This document shows positions 39,421 to 40,000 of a stretch of DNA of 40,000 bases, one piece after another. Each line of letters begins with the position of its first letter. Position 1 is the first letter of the stretch. The stretch is from Apostichopus japonicus (taxonomy: Eukaryota; Echinodermata; Holothuroidea; Aspidochirotida; Stichopodidae). Below the pieces are notes generated by a model. That model made no database searches, was not told where the DNA came from, and worked only from the letters and a program-made list of their open reading frames with translations. Position numbers and translations under genes: made by a program. The DNA is taken from the NCBI RefSeq assembly GCF_037975245.1, contig NC_092571.1, positions 12,832,417 to 12,872,416 of the forward strand, written 5' to 3'.

Positions 39421-40000
39421 TTGAATAGTAGTCGGAAGAGAATAAGCAAGACACATGTAAATCACATATTTGATACGTCGTGGTCAACCTTTTTGGTGGA
39501 AAAGAGACGAGAGTGGATGCAAACGGTAGGCCTATATAAAATGAAAGCAGTTGATCGGGGGCCAATTTGTACATTTTCTTTGAGGTTGAAAAGTTACACA
39601 ATGCACATAGATATTACGATGAATATACAATATACGAAGTTGATTTAGATTCTTCGCCCCATTGGGTTCTTTCATGCAGTAGCCTATGCATATACTAGTT
39701 AGTGGATTCGAAGCTTACTGCCGTTATAATGTAGGTATATGTTCGGTTCAGGTTGTACGAGTAACTTGGCCTATATATATATATATATATGCTGTACCTA
39801 ATTTCATCATGTAGGCTATGAGTAAACTATATCGAAACGCAATTAGTGTACTAAAAGAAGGTAAAGGAATACGTGATATTTGTCCAACGTTGACATACGT
39901 TTAAACATGCCGTTTAACCTTGTATATACACTTTAATTACTCACTGAATATGCTAGTACAACACACTTTGCAAAGATCGGACTTGGTACTCGAGTCCGTA
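39421..40000. other. Window end, no gene recognised
   Basis: A short (TA)n lies at 39771-39790. The 119-codon frame ending near 39648 spans the tRNA-like sequence and has no motif. Confidence 0.4.

Overview
The window is eukaryotic nuclear DNA from an animal. It is AT-rich, with GT-AG introns, signal-peptide and GPCR genes, long microsatellites and many degenerate dispersed repeats. The style (secreted VWD protein, orphan rhodopsin-like GPCR, TGACC-type tandem repeats, palindromic hairpin elements) suggests a marine invertebrate deuterostome, perhaps an echinoderm such as a sea cucumber. That placement is inference from impression, not from a diagnostic marker. No operons, CRISPR arrays, rRNA genes or intact transposase or reverse transcriptase genes were found.

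Layout. (1) 1182-6216, + strand: a complete five-exon gene for a predicted 245-residue secreted protein. It has one von Willebrand factor type D (VWD) domain and a Ser-Glu-Thr-Asn repeat tail. Its last intron holds a 716-bp perfect GGAT array. (2) 6217-22700: mostly gene-poor DNA with two inverted copies of a dispersed repeat, a TTAA-flanked MITE-like element, a degenerate palindromic array, a cluster of CRE palindromes and a 346-bp tandem duplication with embedded hairpins. Three weak coding candidates lie at 12646-12876 (-), 12962-12983 (+) and 22716-23016 (+). (3) 23275-33798, - strand: a class A GPCR gene of 546 codons in two coding exons split by a 7.4-kb intron, with a predicted spliced 5' leader. 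(4) Nested in that intron on the opposite strand (28860-30077) is a C2H2-finger gene of an uncharacterised animal family. It has an intact spliced C-terminus but a frameshift in its finger exon, so it is probably a pseudogene or a rearranged copy. (5) 33800-40000: gene-poor, with a hairpin, a pyrimidine tract, a TGACC tandem repeat, a small TIR element and a degenerate tRNA-like sequence.

The VWD and GPCR genes show no functional link. Their notable shared property is architectural: in both, a long, potentially length-variable microsatellite lies within about 50 bp of a splice site. The most unusual content beyond genes is the set of short palindromic hairpin elements and the excess of exact TGACGTCA palindromes.
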